From: Actinoplanes philippinensis
Lineage (GTDB): Bacteria; Actinomycetota; Actinomycetes; Mycobacteriales; Micromonosporaceae
Reading direction: 5' to 3'
NCBI RefSeq assembly: GCF_900113015.1
Contig: NZ_FONV01000013.1
Span: forward strand, 124,001-188,000
Length of the DNA: 64,000 nt
Shown here: positions 1 through 8,420 of the stretch, one piece after another
How the letters are laid out: each line of letters starts with the position of its first letter
How positions within the stretch are numbered: position 1 is the stretch's first letter
Made by a program: the position numbers and the translations under genes
The notes under the pieces: generated by a model
Seen by the model: only the letters and a program-made list of their open reading frames with translations
What the model was told of the DNA's origin: nothing
Databases searched by the model: none

Positions 1-387
1 CCACTCGACCGAGGCCACGCCGCCCCCGGCCGCGCCCACACCGGCCGTGGCACGGGCCGCGTTGCGGATCAGGCGCTCGGCCAGCTCCCGGTCGTCCAGG
101 CCGGGAAAGTGCCGGCGGAGGGTCTCCCGGTCCCGCACCGGGACGTGCGGAGCCACCTCGGCGACCAGATCGGTGATCCAGCGCAGGGCCGCCTTCGGCC
201 GGAAGAGGCGTCCCACGTCGCGGCCGCGGACCTGCCCGGCGAGCCGGCCGAGCAATCGGCGCCGGCCACCGGGCTCCAGGTCGTCCGCGGTGAGGGCCGC
301 CACGGTGCGGCCCACGTCCTGCGGCGTACGGGCGGTTGCGGGCACGACCTCGGCACCGGGCTCGGTGTCGCGATCAGACTGGCTCAT
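1..387 (-). CDS. Partial protein of unknown function (N-terminal 129 residues)
   Basis: This gene runs off the left edge, so only its first 129 codons are visible. The ATG at 387 follows a good ribosome site (GGGGAGG, about 4 bases upstream), and the frame stays open to base 1. The protein starts with an acidic, probably flexible segment. It continues with an Arg/Leu-rich helical part containing APHVPVRD and RHFPGLDDRELAERLIRNA, then a run of small residues (AGVGAAGGG) that could be the start of a membrane helix. I do not recognise the family. It lies downstream of the DUF4193 gene on the same strand, but the two are separated by 143 bases and a hairpin, so they need not be cotranscribed. Confidence 0.6.
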   Translation of the reverse strand, partial: MSQSDRDTEPGAEVVPATARTPQDVGRTVAALTADDLEPGGRRRLLGRLAGQVRGRDVGRLFRPKAALRWITDLVAEVAPHVPVRDRETLRRHFPGLDDRELAERLIRNAARATAGVGAAGGGVASVEW

Positions 388-477
388 CGTCGTCCTCCCC
401 GTCGTCGTCACCGGCATCTGTGCCCGGTCACGCCCCAGGGTCAAACCCCCTGTCAAACCCCCCGTGAACGCCGTGCG

Positions 478-502
478 CCCGACCGCGGCTGCCGCGATCG
501 GG
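478..502 (-). terminator. Hairpin downstream of the DUF4193 gene
   Basis: The arms CCCGA-C-CGCGG and CCGCG-A-TCGGG pair around a CTG loop with one internal mismatch. The hairpin lies 28 bases past the stop codon of the DUF4193 gene on the minus strand. There is no T-run, which is usual for actinobacterial terminators. The function is inferred from position. Confidence 0.4.
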
Positions 503-530
503 TGATGTGGCGCGCTGCGCGCGAGTGCGC

Positions 531-827
531 TCAGGCGCACTCGCGGCAGATCAGCTCCCCATTGCGCTCCACCGCGAGCTGGCTGCGGTGGTGCACGAGG
601 AAACAGCGGGAGCAGCGGAACTCGTCGGTCTGCATCGGCAGCACCTTGACGGTGAGCTCCTCGTCGGCGAGGTCGGCGCCGGGCAGCTCGAAGCTCTCCG
701 CCACCTCGACCTCGTCGACGTCCACTGCGCCCGACTGCGAGTCGGCTCGGCGGGCCTTGAGCTCCTCGAGGCTGTCCTCGCCGAGGTCGACCTCATCGCG
801 ACGCGGGGCGTCGTAGTCGGTGGCCAT
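531..827 (-). CDS. DUF4193 family protein
   Basis: This 98-residue acidic protein matches the actinobacterial DUF4193 family, whose tuberculosis member (Rv2699c) sits next to cei in the same divergent arrangement. The N-terminal half is rich in Asp and Glu. The C-terminal half has a zinc-ribbon-like Cys pair in FRCSRCFLVHHRSQL and a second pair in the final ICREC, so one zinc ion is probably bound. The biochemical role of the family is not known to me. The ATG at 827 is the natural start (MATDYDAPRRDE). A 17-base palindrome 33 bases upstream of the start may control it. Confidence 0.9.
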   Translation of the reverse strand: MATDYDAPRRDEVDLGEDSLEELKARRADSQSGAVDVDEVEVAESFELPGADLADEELTVKVLPMQTDEFRCSRCFLVHHRSQLAVERNGELICRECA

Positions 828-859
828 CGGTCTTCACTCTCCTGTATCGATGTGTCACT

Positions 860-876
860 TGGCGTTAGTAACGCCA
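860..876. promoter_or_regulatory. Palindromic operator-like site upstream of the DUF4193 gene
   Basis: TGGCGTTAGTAACGCCA is a perfect inverted repeat with 8-base arms around a single central G. It lies in the 347-base gap between the divergent DUF4193 and cei genes, 33 bases above the DUF4193 start. TetR- or GntR-type dimers often bind sites of this shape. The binding protein is unknown. Apart from this site I see no other gene or clear RNA in 828-1174. Confidence 0.45.
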
Positions 877-1174
877 TTGGCAGGGTTTCGGTTCCCGGTT
901 CCGCTGGAGGATTTCTGACACCCGTTCGGACCTCAGAAAACCGCCCCCGGTGGGCGCGGAACATTACCGCTGACGCGGCAGGCTTGTACGCACTCCGGCG
1001 GCACATTGTTCCCGATGTGACCGAGGCGACATCAAAGTAGGGGCCCCAGCCACTGGATCATCGTCAACGCGCCGGAAGCATTCCCTGTTTCCGCGCCCCT
1101 GGCGGACAGACGTTAACCTCTCGACAGGCCCGGGCACCTCACCCGGGTCCGTCCCCCGATCCTGGAGCCGACCC

Positions 1175-1726
1175 ATGAGCTTTGCCCGCGTCCGAGCGCT
1201 GGTAGTCGTCGGTGTGCTCGCCGTGGCCGCGGTGGTCTTCGTCGTCGTCACCCTCTTCCGGGACACACAGCGCGGCAGCACGGGCGGCGGCTGTCCGCCC
1301 GGGGCGCCGCTGGCCGACATCCGCCTGCCGAACGACCCGGCCGTGGTCAAGATCAAGGTGTACAACGGCACCACCAAGGCCGATCTGGCCGAGCAGGTCA
1401 CCAACGAGTTCGCCAACCGCCGGTTCGTGGTGGACAAGCCGGGCAAGAGCAAGACCAAGGTCGAGGGCGTGGCCGAGATCCGGTACGGGCCGGACACCGT
1501 CGGCAAGGCGCAGCTGCTCAATGCGTACTTCCTGGCCCAGTCGACGATGGTCTACAACGCCAAGCGCAAGGGCGACGTCGTCGACATCATCATCGGCGAC
1601 AAGTTCCAGGCGCTGGCCACCACCACCGAGGTGAACCAGTCGCTGGGCGCCGAGGGCGAGCCGACCCTGCCCCCGGGCGCCTGCCTCAAGCCGGTCACCG
1701 AGACCACCGAGCCCGACACCGAGTGA
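1175..1726 (+). CDS. cei: Cei-like envelope protein with LytR_C domain
   Basis: This 183-residue protein has one N-terminal membrane helix (about residues 8-28, VVVGVLAVAAVVFVVVTLF) and an extracytoplasmic LytR_C domain. The domain shows the typical VKIKVYNGTTKADLAEQVTNE opening and a DIIIGDKF strand near the end. It lacks the catalytic LytR-CpsA-Psr domain, so it probably binds or positions envelope components rather than transferring polymers. Position next to DUF4193 and convergent with suhB matches tuberculosis Rv2700 (Cei, cell envelope integrity). The ATG at 1175 follows GGAG about 8 bases upstream. The Asp/Thr/Glu-rich C-terminus looks disordered. Confidence 0.85.
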   Translation: MSFARVRALVVVGVLAVAAVVFVVVTLFRDTQRGSTGGGCPPGAPLADIRLPNDPAVVKIKVYNGTTKADLAEQVTNEFANRRFVVDKPGKSKTKVEGVAEIRYGPDTVGKAQLLNAYFLAQSTMVYNAKRKGDVVDIIIGDKFQALATTTEVNQSLGAEGEPTLPPGACLKPVTETTEPDTE

Positions 1727-1746
1727 TCCGGCCGTGGCCGGCGTGC

Positions 1747-2568
1747 TCACGGGCCGCCGGCCGCGTCCAGCTCGACCAGCGCGTCGTGCAGGGCCGGGAA
1801 GAGCGCCGGCGGGGCGGCCACCAGCATCCGGTCGCCGGCCGGCTCCCCGGACAACCCCGCGACAATCAGGCCCGCCTCGGCCGCGATCAGCCCGCCGGCG
1901 GCATGGTCCCACGGGTTGAGACCCTTCTCGAAGTACGCGTCGAGCGAACCCTCGGCGGCCAGGCAGAGGTCCAGGGCCGCCGCGCCGAACCGCCGGATGT
2001 CACGCACCCGGGTGATCAGCCGGGCCAGCACCGCCCCCTGATGGGCCCGCCGCCGCGCGTCGTAGCCGAACCCGGTCCCGACCAGGGCCTGGTCCAGAGT
2101 GGTCCGCTCCGAGCCGCTGAGGCGCCGCCCGGCCCGCCACGCGCCGCCGCCCCGGGTGGCCGTCCACTCGTCGCCGGTGGCCGCGTTGATCACCACCCCG
2201 GCCACCACCTCGCCGTCGCGCTCGGCCGCCAGCGACACCGCGTACTGCGGCAGGCCGTACAGGTAGTTCACGGTGCCGTCGATCGGGTCCAGGATCCAGC
2301 GGACCGCGCCGGGATCCACGCTCCGCGAGTCGCCGTACTCCTCGCCGAGCACGCCGTCGCCGGGCCGCTCCTTCGCCAGCGCCTCCACCACCTGCCGCTC
2401 CACCGCCTTGTCGGCCGCGGTGACCACGTCGGTGTCGGTGCTCTTGGTCTGGACGTCGCCGATCGCCTCGTCGCGCATCCTGCGGGCCGTCACGGCCGCC
2501 TCCCGGGCGATCCGCAGGGCCACGGACAACAGCTCGCCGGGTGTCGATATCACCGGAATCTCGCTCAC
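1747..2568 (-). CDS. suhB: Inositol monophosphatase family protein (SuhB-like)
   Basis: This 273-residue protein is a Mg-dependent sugar/inositol phosphatase. It carries the family metal and substrate motifs: GEEYGDS, the WILDPIDGTVNYLYG signature (Asp-Pro-Ile-Asp-Gly-Thr), and the C-terminal PWDHAAGGLIAAEAG block. It likely dephosphorylates inositol-1-phosphate or a related monophosphate, supplying inositol for phosphatidylinositol and mycothiol; substrate assignment from sequence is uncertain. The GTG at 2568 gives MSEIPVIS and follows AAGGA. It converges on cei with a 20-base gap. The ppgK gene that lies between suhB and sigA in mycobacteria is absent here. Confidence 0.9.
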   Translation of the reverse strand: MSEIPVISTPGELLSVALRIAREAAVTARRMRDEAIGDVQTKSTDTDVVTAADKAVERQVVEALAKERPGDGVLGEEYGDSRSVDPGAVRWILDPIDGTVNYLYGLPQYAVSLAAERDGEVVAGVVINAATGDEWTATRGGGAWRAGRRLSGSERTTLDQALVGTGFGYDARRRAHQGAVLARLITRVRDIRRFGAAALDLCLAAEGSLDAYFEKGLNPWDHAAGGLIAAEAGLIVAGLSGEPAGDRMLVAAPPALFPALHDALVELDAAGGP

Positions 2569-2823
2569 GTATGGGTCCTTTCCGCCGATAGCATTCTCGC
2601 TTCAGGCGTCTCTGACGAGGTCGTCGGGCCCCGGCGGCGTGCTGTGGGCGGAGGATCTCGGTAAGCGGCGCTACAATTCACCCCTGCCCACCGCTTCACG
2701 GACACGCCACCGGTACGGTCCGTGACCCGGGGGCCCCCACAAACCGACTCCGGCGACGCTCGCCCCCGCGTGCTGCGCTGGACCGTGGCCGTGCCCAACC
2801 TCATCGCCTCCGGAAGGTCATTC

Positions 2824-4383
2824 GTGACAGAAGCCCACCAGAACGGTGCCGACGTTCGCTCTCTCACCGAGGCCTTGATCACCCATGCCCAGGGTGCGGG
2901 CGGGCAACTCACATCGGCCCAGGTCGCGCACACGCTCGAGTCCGCCGCGGTGAACCCGGCGCAGGCCAAGAAGATCCTGCGCGGGCTGGTGGACGCCGGC
3001 ATCACGGTCGTGGTCGACGGCTCCGCCAGCACCCGCCGGCCGAAGGTCGCCGCCGCCCGCTCCACCACCCCGGCGTCCCGGGCCACCACCGCCAAGACCG
3101 CGCCGGCCAAGAAGGCGGCGCCCGCACCCAAACAGGCCGCCCCGGCCGTCGGCGGCGACGCCACGCCGGCCCCGGCCAAGAAGGCGGCGCCGGTCCGCAA
3201 GGCCACCGCCGCCAAGACCGCCGCGCCGGCCAAGAAGGCCGTGCCCGGCAAGCCGGCCCAGCCCGGCGAGGAGGGCCCCGGCGAGGAGATCGATCCCGAG
3301 GAGCTCGCCGCCGAGATCGAGGACGTGGTCGTCGAGGAGCCGCCGGCCATGGTCGCGGCTGCCGCCACCGACGCCGCCAGCTCGGCCACCGACGGCGACT
3401 TCGAGTGGGACGACGAGGAGTCCGAGGCTCTCAAGCAGGCCCGCCGTGACGCGGAGCTGACCGCCTCGGCCGACTCGGTCCGCGCCTACCTCAAGCAGAT
3501 CGGCAAGGTTCCGCTGCTCAACGCGGAGCAGGAGGTCGAGCTCGCCAAGCGGATCGAGGCCGGCCTCTACGCCGCCGAGCGGCTGCGCGCCGCCGACGAG
3601 GGTGAGGAGACGCTCGAGCGCAACTTCGAGCGCGACCTCAAGTGGATCAACCGGGACGGCGAGCGGGCCAAGAACCACCTGCTCGAGGCCAACCTCCGTC
3701 TCGTCGTGTCGCTGGCCAAGCGCTACACGGGCCGGGGCATGGCGTTCCTCGACCTGATCCAGGAGGGCAACCTCGGCCTGATCCGCGCGGTCGAGAAGTT
3801 CGACTACACCAAGGGCTACAAGTTCTCCACGTACGCCACCTGGTGGATCCGTCAGGCCATCACCCGCGCCATGGCCGACCAGGCCCGCACCATCCGTATA
3901 CCGGTGCACATGGTCGAGGTCATCAACAAGCTCGGCCGTATCCAGCGCGAGCTGCTCCAGGACCTGGGCCGTGAGCCCACCCCGGAGGAGCTGGCCAAGG
4001 AGATGGACATCACGCCCGAGAAGGTGCTGGAGATCCAGCAGTATGCTCGGGAGCCGATCTCGCTCGACCAGACGATCGGCGACGAGGGCGACAGCCAGCT
4101 CGGTGACTTCATCGAGGACTCCGAGGCGGTCGTCGCGGTCGACGCGGTGTCCTTCTCGCTCCTGCAGGACCAGCTTCAGCAGGTTCTGCAGACGCTGTCC
4201 GAGCGTGAGGCGGGTGTGGTCCGGCTGCGGTTCGGCCTGACCGACGGGCAGCCGCGCACGCTCGACGAGATCGGTCAGGTCTACGGGGTGACCCGGGAGC
4301 GGATCCGGCAGATCGAGTCGAAGACCATGTCGAAACTGCGGCACCCGTCGCGGTCTCAGGTCCTCCGGGACTACCTCGACTAG
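2824..4383 (+). CDS. sigA: Primary RNA polymerase sigma factor SigA (RpoD/HrdB)
   Basis: This 519-residue protein is the housekeeping sigma-70 factor. Residues 1-90 hold a short helical head. Residues about 75-170 form an Ala/Lys/Pro-rich low-complexity segment with repeated PAKKAAP units, typical of HrdB-like proteins. An acidic segment follows, then regions 1.2 (SVRAYLKQIGKVPLL), 2 (NLRLVVSLAKRYTGRGM, DLIQEGNLGLIRAVEKFDY, YATWWIRQAI), 3 and 4 (TLDEIGQVYGVTRERIRQIE). I chose GTG 2824, which follows GGAAGG by about 7 bases, over an upstream in-frame extension to 2722 that has no ribosome site. Bases 3724-3896 are identical to the second sigma gene at 26577-26749. A strong hairpin ends the transcript. 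Confidence 0.95.
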   Translation: MTEAHQNGADVRSLTEALITHAQGAGGQLTSAQVAHTLESAAVNPAQAKKILRGLVDAGITVVVDGSASTRRPKVAAARSTTPASRATTAKTAPAKKAAPAPKQAAPAVGGDATPAPAKKAAPVRKATAAKTAAPAKKAVPGKPAQPGEEGPGEEIDPEELAAEIEDVVVEEPPAMVAAAATDAASSATDGDFEWDDEESEALKQARRDAELTASADSVRAYLKQIGKVPLLNAEQEVELAKRIEAGLYAAERLRAADEGEETLERNFERDLKWINRDGERAKNHLLEANLRLVVSLAKRYTGRGMAFLDLIQEGNLGLIRAVEKFDYTKGYKFSTYATWWIRQAITRAMADQARTIRIPVHMVEVINKLGRIQRELLQDLGREPTPEELAKEMDITPEKVLEIQQYAREPISLDQTIGDEGDSQLGDFIEDSEAVVAVDAVSFSLLQDQLQQVLQTLSEREAGVVRLRFGLTDGQPRTLDEIGQVYGVTRERIRQIESKTMSKLRHPSRSQVLRDYLD

Positions 4384-4404
4384 ATCCTTTGGTCAACATT
4401 CAGT

Positions 4405-4448
4405 GTCTGATTGGTCACCACCCGTACATCAACGGGTGGTGATCAGAC
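4405..4448 (+). terminator. Terminator hairpin after sigA
   Basis: The core stem pairs TCACCACCCGT (4415-4425) with ACGGGTGGTGA (4432-4442) around a 6-base loop. The outer sequences GTCTGA and TCAGAC extend the stem across a 4-base bulge. It begins 22 bases after the sigA stop codon. There is no T-run. Confidence 0.7.
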
Positions 4449-4629
4449 CGTTGTGCAGAAGTGATCGTTGACGTGGCACCCTTGGATCACGGCACACTAG
4501 CCGGAACCAACGTGTGATCCCGGTCCCCCCGGGGCACTCTGGGAAGGCTGCAACGGTGCAGGGTGTTGCACGATGTGTGAGCAGTAGCCGAGGAACATGT
4601 TCATCGGTGACGAACAGAGGAGGAAGGCG

Positions 4630-4872
4630 ATGACCCCGACTCTCACGCCGTCGGCAGGAAGTCTGGCCGGCCCCGCAGCCGATGAACGGTGCGACCGCTG
4701 CAATGCAGCAGGGAAGCTCCGTTTGACCCTGGCGGGTGGCAGTGAACTCGTTTTCTGTGGCCACCACGCCAACCGGTACGCCGAGGACCTGGTGAAGATC
4801 GCGGTTCAGTACGCGGCTGACCCCGAGTTCACCTGGCGCGGCGCGGACATGATGTCGAACTCCAGCAACTAG
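4630..4872 (+). CDS. Small zinc-binding DUF7455-type protein
   Basis: This 80-residue protein has a zinc-knuckle layout: CDRC near residue 21, then FCGHHANRY near residue 47, giving Cys-X2-Cys and Cys-X-His-His ligands. The family (the Rv2708c type) is widespread in actinobacteria near sigA and has no established function that I know of. I chose ATG 4630 (MTPTLTPSAG) because GGAGGAAGG lies just upstream; an ATG at 4597 would add 11 residues without a ribosome site. A bidirectional terminator follows, shared with the convergent GGDEF gene. Confidence 0.85.
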   Translation: MTPTLTPSAGSLAGPAADERCDRCNAAGKLRLTLAGGSELVFCGHHANRYAEDLVKIAVQYAADPEFTWRGADMMSNSSN

Positions 4873-4901
4873 CAGCGGTCCCCCAACCGATACGTGTGAC
4901 A

Positions 4902-4937
4902 AGAACGGGCGCTTCCCCTGCAGGGAGCGCCCGTTCT
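4902..4937. terminator. Bidirectional terminator between the DUF7455 and GGDEF genes
   Basis: AGAACGGGCGCTTCCC pairs with GGGAGCGCCCGTTCT around a short CTGCA-type loop, with one T/A position slipping the alignment. It fills the 68-base gap between the two convergent stop codons, so it can serve both transcripts. Confidence 0.8.
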
Positions 4938-4940
4938 GCG

Positions 4941-6536
4941 TCAGGCGGCCAGCGCCGCCTCGTCGTCGTCACACAGCTGCATCCCGTCGCCTCCGGCGCG
5001 CTTGACGGCGTACATGGCCTCGTCGGCACGTTCCAGGGCGGCCGGGAGCTCGTCGGCGGGCGCCACCGCGATCCCGATGCTCACGGTGGCGGGGCAGTCC
5101 GGGATCGCCCGCACCGCCCGGACCATGCGGACTGCCACGTCGACGATGGCGGCCTGGTCGCTGCCGTCGAGCAGGGCCGCGAACTCGTCGCCGCCCAGCC
5201 GGGCGACGAGATCACCGGGGCCGGCCTGAGCGTTCAGCGCGGTGGCGATGGCACGCAGCGCGGTGTCACCGGCCGCGTGGCCGTACGTGTCGTTGATCTG
5301 CTTGAACCGGTCGGTGTCGATCAGCAGCACGGCGATCCGGCGGCGGCCGGCGTCCGGCGACGACCCGGCGTCCTCCAGCGCGTGGTCGAAGGCCCGCCGG
5401 TTCGCGATGCCGGTCAGCGCGTCCAGGTCGGCGGCGCGGGCCATCTGCTCGTGCTGCAGGCGCAACGCCTCCAGGTCGTGCAGGCTGCGGGCGGCGTGCA
5501 GGGTGTTCAGCCGCTGGCGCCAGAGCGCGGCGGCGAGCGCGTCACCGTAGGCGAGGGTGGCCCGGGCGTCCTCGGAGCCGAGCTGGGCCATCAGGACCGC
5601 CCTGGTCCGGTGGGTGCTCGCCAGGACCAGCCAGTCGGCGTCCACCGGCAGATCACGCACGGCGTCGGCCATCACCTGCAGGGCCTCCTCCGGCCGCCCT
5701 GAGCGGCTCAGAGCGACCGCGTAGAAGGGCTTGCTGATGGTCAGGGCGTCCGGCATGAATCCGCGGGCCACCAGACGAGCCAGGTAGATCTCGATGTCGG
5801 CCGCGGCGCCCACCGGATCGTGCCGGTCGGCCCGGGAGCAGGCGGCGTACAGCAGGGCATTCTCCCGCCAGGCGGCCGCGTCGTCGCCGGAGACCTCCTC
5901 GGCGGCCCGGACGGCGTAGCGCTCCGCCTCGGCGGTGTGCTCCTCGGCCTCCTCGACGTGGGAGATCTGATAGAGCTCCAGGGCCCAGCCGAGGTGCATC
6001 TCGGCGAGGTTGAGCAGCCACATGGCACGGTTGCCGTTCTGGCCGTCCTCGGCACGGCTCATCTCGTAGGCCATCCGGAACTGCGGCTCCGCCAGCTCGT
6101 AGAGGCGCAGCTCCCAGTAGCCGATCGCCACCGCCACCAGGGAGTTGAGAGCGGCGATCGGCTCGCGCTCCTCGGCCGCCAGCGACTCGGCGGTCACGAG
6201 ATCCCGCAGGACCCTGTCGATGTCGCTCTCGGCCGGGCTCATCTTGTCCCGGCGGTGCAGCTGCCAGGCGCGGGTGGCGAGAGCGCAGGCCTGCCAGCCG
6301 GCGCTGCCCTCGCGTTCGGCCGCTGCCAGCATCAGCTCGGCCGCCTCGATCGCGCGTGTCGGCTCCGCCTGCGCGATGAACGTCACGGACCGGACGAAAT
6401 GCATGCAGGCCGGGCCGTCGGCGAGGTCGCCGGAGGCCGACCGCAGCACCGTTTCGGCCCGTTCCCGGACCGCGGCGGCCTCGCCGGTCATCGCCCGCTC
6501 CAGCAGACGAGCCGCCTCGCGTGTGATCTCCCGCAT
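4941..6536 (-). CDS. Diguanylate cyclase with TPR-like N-terminal region
   Basis: This 531-residue soluble protein probably makes the second messenger c-di-GMP. Residues 1-350 are helical, Ala/Glu-rich and TPR-like, with repeated paired helices (ALATRAWQLHRRDK, LLNLAEMHLGWALELY, ALLYAACSRADRH). Residues about 370-520 form a GGDEF domain starting DALTGIANRRAFD, with substrate residues in LLIDTDRFKQINDTYGH and an intact RLGGDEF active site. The RxxD inhibitory motif normally five residues before GGDEF is missing (DLVA there), so classical product inhibition may not apply. No membrane helix or EAL domain is visible. ATG 6536 follows GGGGAGGGG. The TPR region likely senses a protein partner. Confidence 0.9.
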   Translation of the reverse strand: MREITREAARLLERAMTGEAAAVRERAETVLRSASGDLADGPACMHFVRSVTFIAQAEPTRAIEAAELMLAAAEREGSAGWQACALATRAWQLHRRDKMSPAESDIDRVLRDLVTAESLAAEEREPIAALNSLVAVAIGYWELRLYELAEPQFRMAYEMSRAEDGQNGNRAMWLLNLAEMHLGWALELYQISHVEEAEEHTAEAERYAVRAAEEVSGDDAAAWRENALLYAACSRADRHDPVGAAADIEIYLARLVARGFMPDALTISKPFYAVALSRSGRPEEALQVMADAVRDLPVDADWLVLASTHRTRAVLMAQLGSEDARATLAYGDALAAALWRQRLNTLHAARSLHDLEALRLQHEQMARAADLDALTGIANRRAFDHALEDAGSSPDAGRRRIAVLLIDTDRFKQINDTYGHAAGDTALRAIATALNAQAGPGDLVARLGGDEFAALLDGSDQAAIVDVAVRMVRAVRAIPDCPATVSIGIAVAPADELPAALERADEAMYAVKRAGGDGMQLCDDDEAALAA

Positions 6537-6596
6537 GTATCCCCTCCCCGCGCTCTATCGGCACCGACGGGACTGATCGGAGAGAACGTCGTGGCC

Positions 6597-8327
6597 CTAG
6601 AAGGACTGGATCGTGGCGATCCTCTCCTCGAGCTGCTCGATCGTGGCCTGCGCGCTGGGCGGACCGCCACAGATGCGCCGCAGCTCGGCATGGATCTTCC
6701 CGTGCGGGAGGTTGGTCCGGTGGTGATGGGCCGCGACAAGAGTGTTCAGCTGGCGGCGCAGGCTGTTGCGCCGCTCCCCCGCGCTCATCGGCACGACCGG
6801 CTCCGGACGCTCCGCCACCTCGGTGCGGACCTCCTCCGCCTGCCGCCGTTTCTGGGCCGCCATCTGGTCGGCCTGGCGCTTGTTCAGCAGGGTGGTCACC
6901 TGGTCCGGGGTGAGCAGGCCCGGCAGCCCCAGATAGTCGGCCTCCTCGGCCGTCCCGGTGCGCGCGCCGGTGCCGAACGACGTGCCCTCGTAGATGACCT
7001 GGTCCAGCTCGGCGGTGGCGGACAGCGCCTCGAACATCTTGTCCAGGTCGCCGAGCGCGTCCTCGGTCTTCTGCGCCCGCTCCAGGATGTCGTCGTCGAG
7101 CCCGTCCTTGTCCTTGGGCGCGCCGATCACGTGATTGCGCTGCGCCTCCATCTCGCTGGCCAGGCCGAGCAGGTGCGGCACGCTGGGCAGGAAGACGGTG
7201 GCCGTCTCGCCGGGCACCCGGGACCGCACGAAACGGCCGATCGCCTGGGCGAAGTAGAGCGGGGTGGAGGCGCTGGTGGCGTAGACGCCGACGGCCAGGC
7301 GCGGGATGTCGACGCCCTCGGACACCATCCGGACAGCCACCATCCAGCGTTTCTCCGAGGCGGCGAACTCGGCGATCCGGCCGGAGGCGCCCTCGTCGTC
7401 GGAGAGGACCACGGTGGCCGGCTCGCCGGTCAGGTCGTGCAGGAGCTTCGCATACGCCCGGGCGGACTGCTGATCACTCGCGATGACCAGGCCGCCCGCG
7501 TCGGTCATGCCGTGCTCGCGGATCTTCGTGAGGCGGGCGTCGGCGGCTCGCATCACCTGCGGCATCCAGTCGCCCCGGTGGTCCAGGGCGGTGCGCCAGG
7601 CCTGCGCGACCAGGTCCTTGGTCATCGGCTCGCCGAGGCGGGCGGCCAGCTCGTCACCGGCATTGGTCCGCCACCGGGTCTCACCGGAGTAGGCCATGAA
7701 CAGCACCGGGCGCACGACCCGGTCCCGTAGCGCGTCGGCGTAGCCGTACACCGAATCGGCTTTTGATCTCTGAATGCCGTCCTGGCCGCGCTCGTAGGAC
7801 ACGAACGGGATCGGGTTCTCGTCGGACCGGAACGGTGTCCCGGTGAGCAGCAGGCGCCGCTCGGCGGGCTCGAAGGCGTCCTTGACCCCGTCGCCCCAGG
7901 TCCGCGAATCGCCGGCGTGGTGGATCTCGTCGAGGATCACGAACGTGCGGCGCGACAGGGTACGCCGTTTGTGCACCGCCGGGGCCATGCCGACCTGGGC
8001 GTAGGTGAGCACCGCGCCGTGGAAGTCGCGGGACGAGTGCACGTCGGAGTTGCGGAATTTCGGGTCCAGCTGGATGCCGACCCGGGCCGCCGCCTGCGCC
8101 CACTGCGTTTTCAGGTGCTCGGTCGGGCAGACCACGGTGACCGCGTCGCACGTGCCGTCGACGAGCATCTCGGCCGCGATCCGCAGCGCGAACGTGGTCT
8201 TGCCGGCGCCGGGCGTCGCCACGGCCATGAAGTCCTCGGAACGGCGACGAAGGTACGTCACCATCGCCTTACGCTGCCAGTCCCGCAGCGGCGGAAAGAT
8301 CTCCAGGTTCGGCACAGGCGGGCTCAA
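6597..8327 (-). CDS. DEAD/DEAH-type helicase (superfamily 2)
   Basis: This 576-residue ATPase carries the SF2 motifs in order: Walker A ATPGAGKTTFALR (near residue 37), Walker B/DExH in VILDEIHH, motif III-like LTGTPFRSD, and the C-terminal lobe with MVSEGVDIPRLAVG and motif VI QAIGRFVRSR. It resembles the restriction-type helicases that actinobacteria carry next to DUF3039, probably acting on DNA or RNA. The C-terminal 120 residues are charged and helical. TTG at 8327 is a possible start, with AGGGA about 10 bases upstream; GTG at 8315 is the alternative. A terminator for the upstream TRIC gene separates the two, so this gene needs its own promoter or readthrough. Confidence 0.88.
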   Translation of the reverse strand: MSPPVPNLEIFPPLRDWQRKAMVTYLRRRSEDFMAVATPGAGKTTFALRIAAEMLVDGTCDAVTVVCPTEHLKTQWAQAAARVGIQLDPKFRNSDVHSSRDFHGAVLTYAQVGMAPAVHKRRTLSRRTFVILDEIHHAGDSRTWGDGVKDAFEPAERRLLLTGTPFRSDENPIPFVSYERGQDGIQRSKADSVYGYADALRDRVVRPVLFMAYSGETRWRTNAGDELAARLGEPMTKDLVAQAWRTALDHRGDWMPQVMRAADARLTKIREHGMTDAGGLVIASDQQSARAYAKLLHDLTGEPATVVLSDDEGASGRIAEFAASEKRWMVAVRMVSEGVDIPRLAVGVYATSASTPLYFAQAIGRFVRSRVPGETATVFLPSVPHLLGLASEMEAQRNHVIGAPKDKDGLDDDILERAQKTEDALGDLDKMFEALSATAELDQVIYEGTSFGTGARTGTAEEADYLGLPGLLTPDQVTTLLNKRQADQMAAQKRRQAEEVRTEVAERPEPVVPMSAGERRNSLRRQLNTLVAAHHHRTNLPHGKIHAELRRICGGPPSAQATIEQLEERIATIQSF

Positions 8328-8352
8328 ACTGCGATGGTCCCTTCTCCCAAGG

Positions 8353-8390
8353 AAAAACCCCCGCGATGAAGGGGCGCGGAGGCGGGGTCC
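8353..8390 (-). terminator. Intrinsic terminator with T-run after the TRIC-type gene
   Basis: On the minus strand CCCCGC and GCGGGG pair around a 17-base loop and are followed by GTTTTT. A T-run of this kind is uncommon in GC-rich actinobacteria. It lies between the stop of the channel gene (8421) and the helicase start (8327). Confidence 0.65.
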
Positions 8391-8420
8391 AGCATAGCCG
8401 TGGAATGTTGCCCGCCGGCG

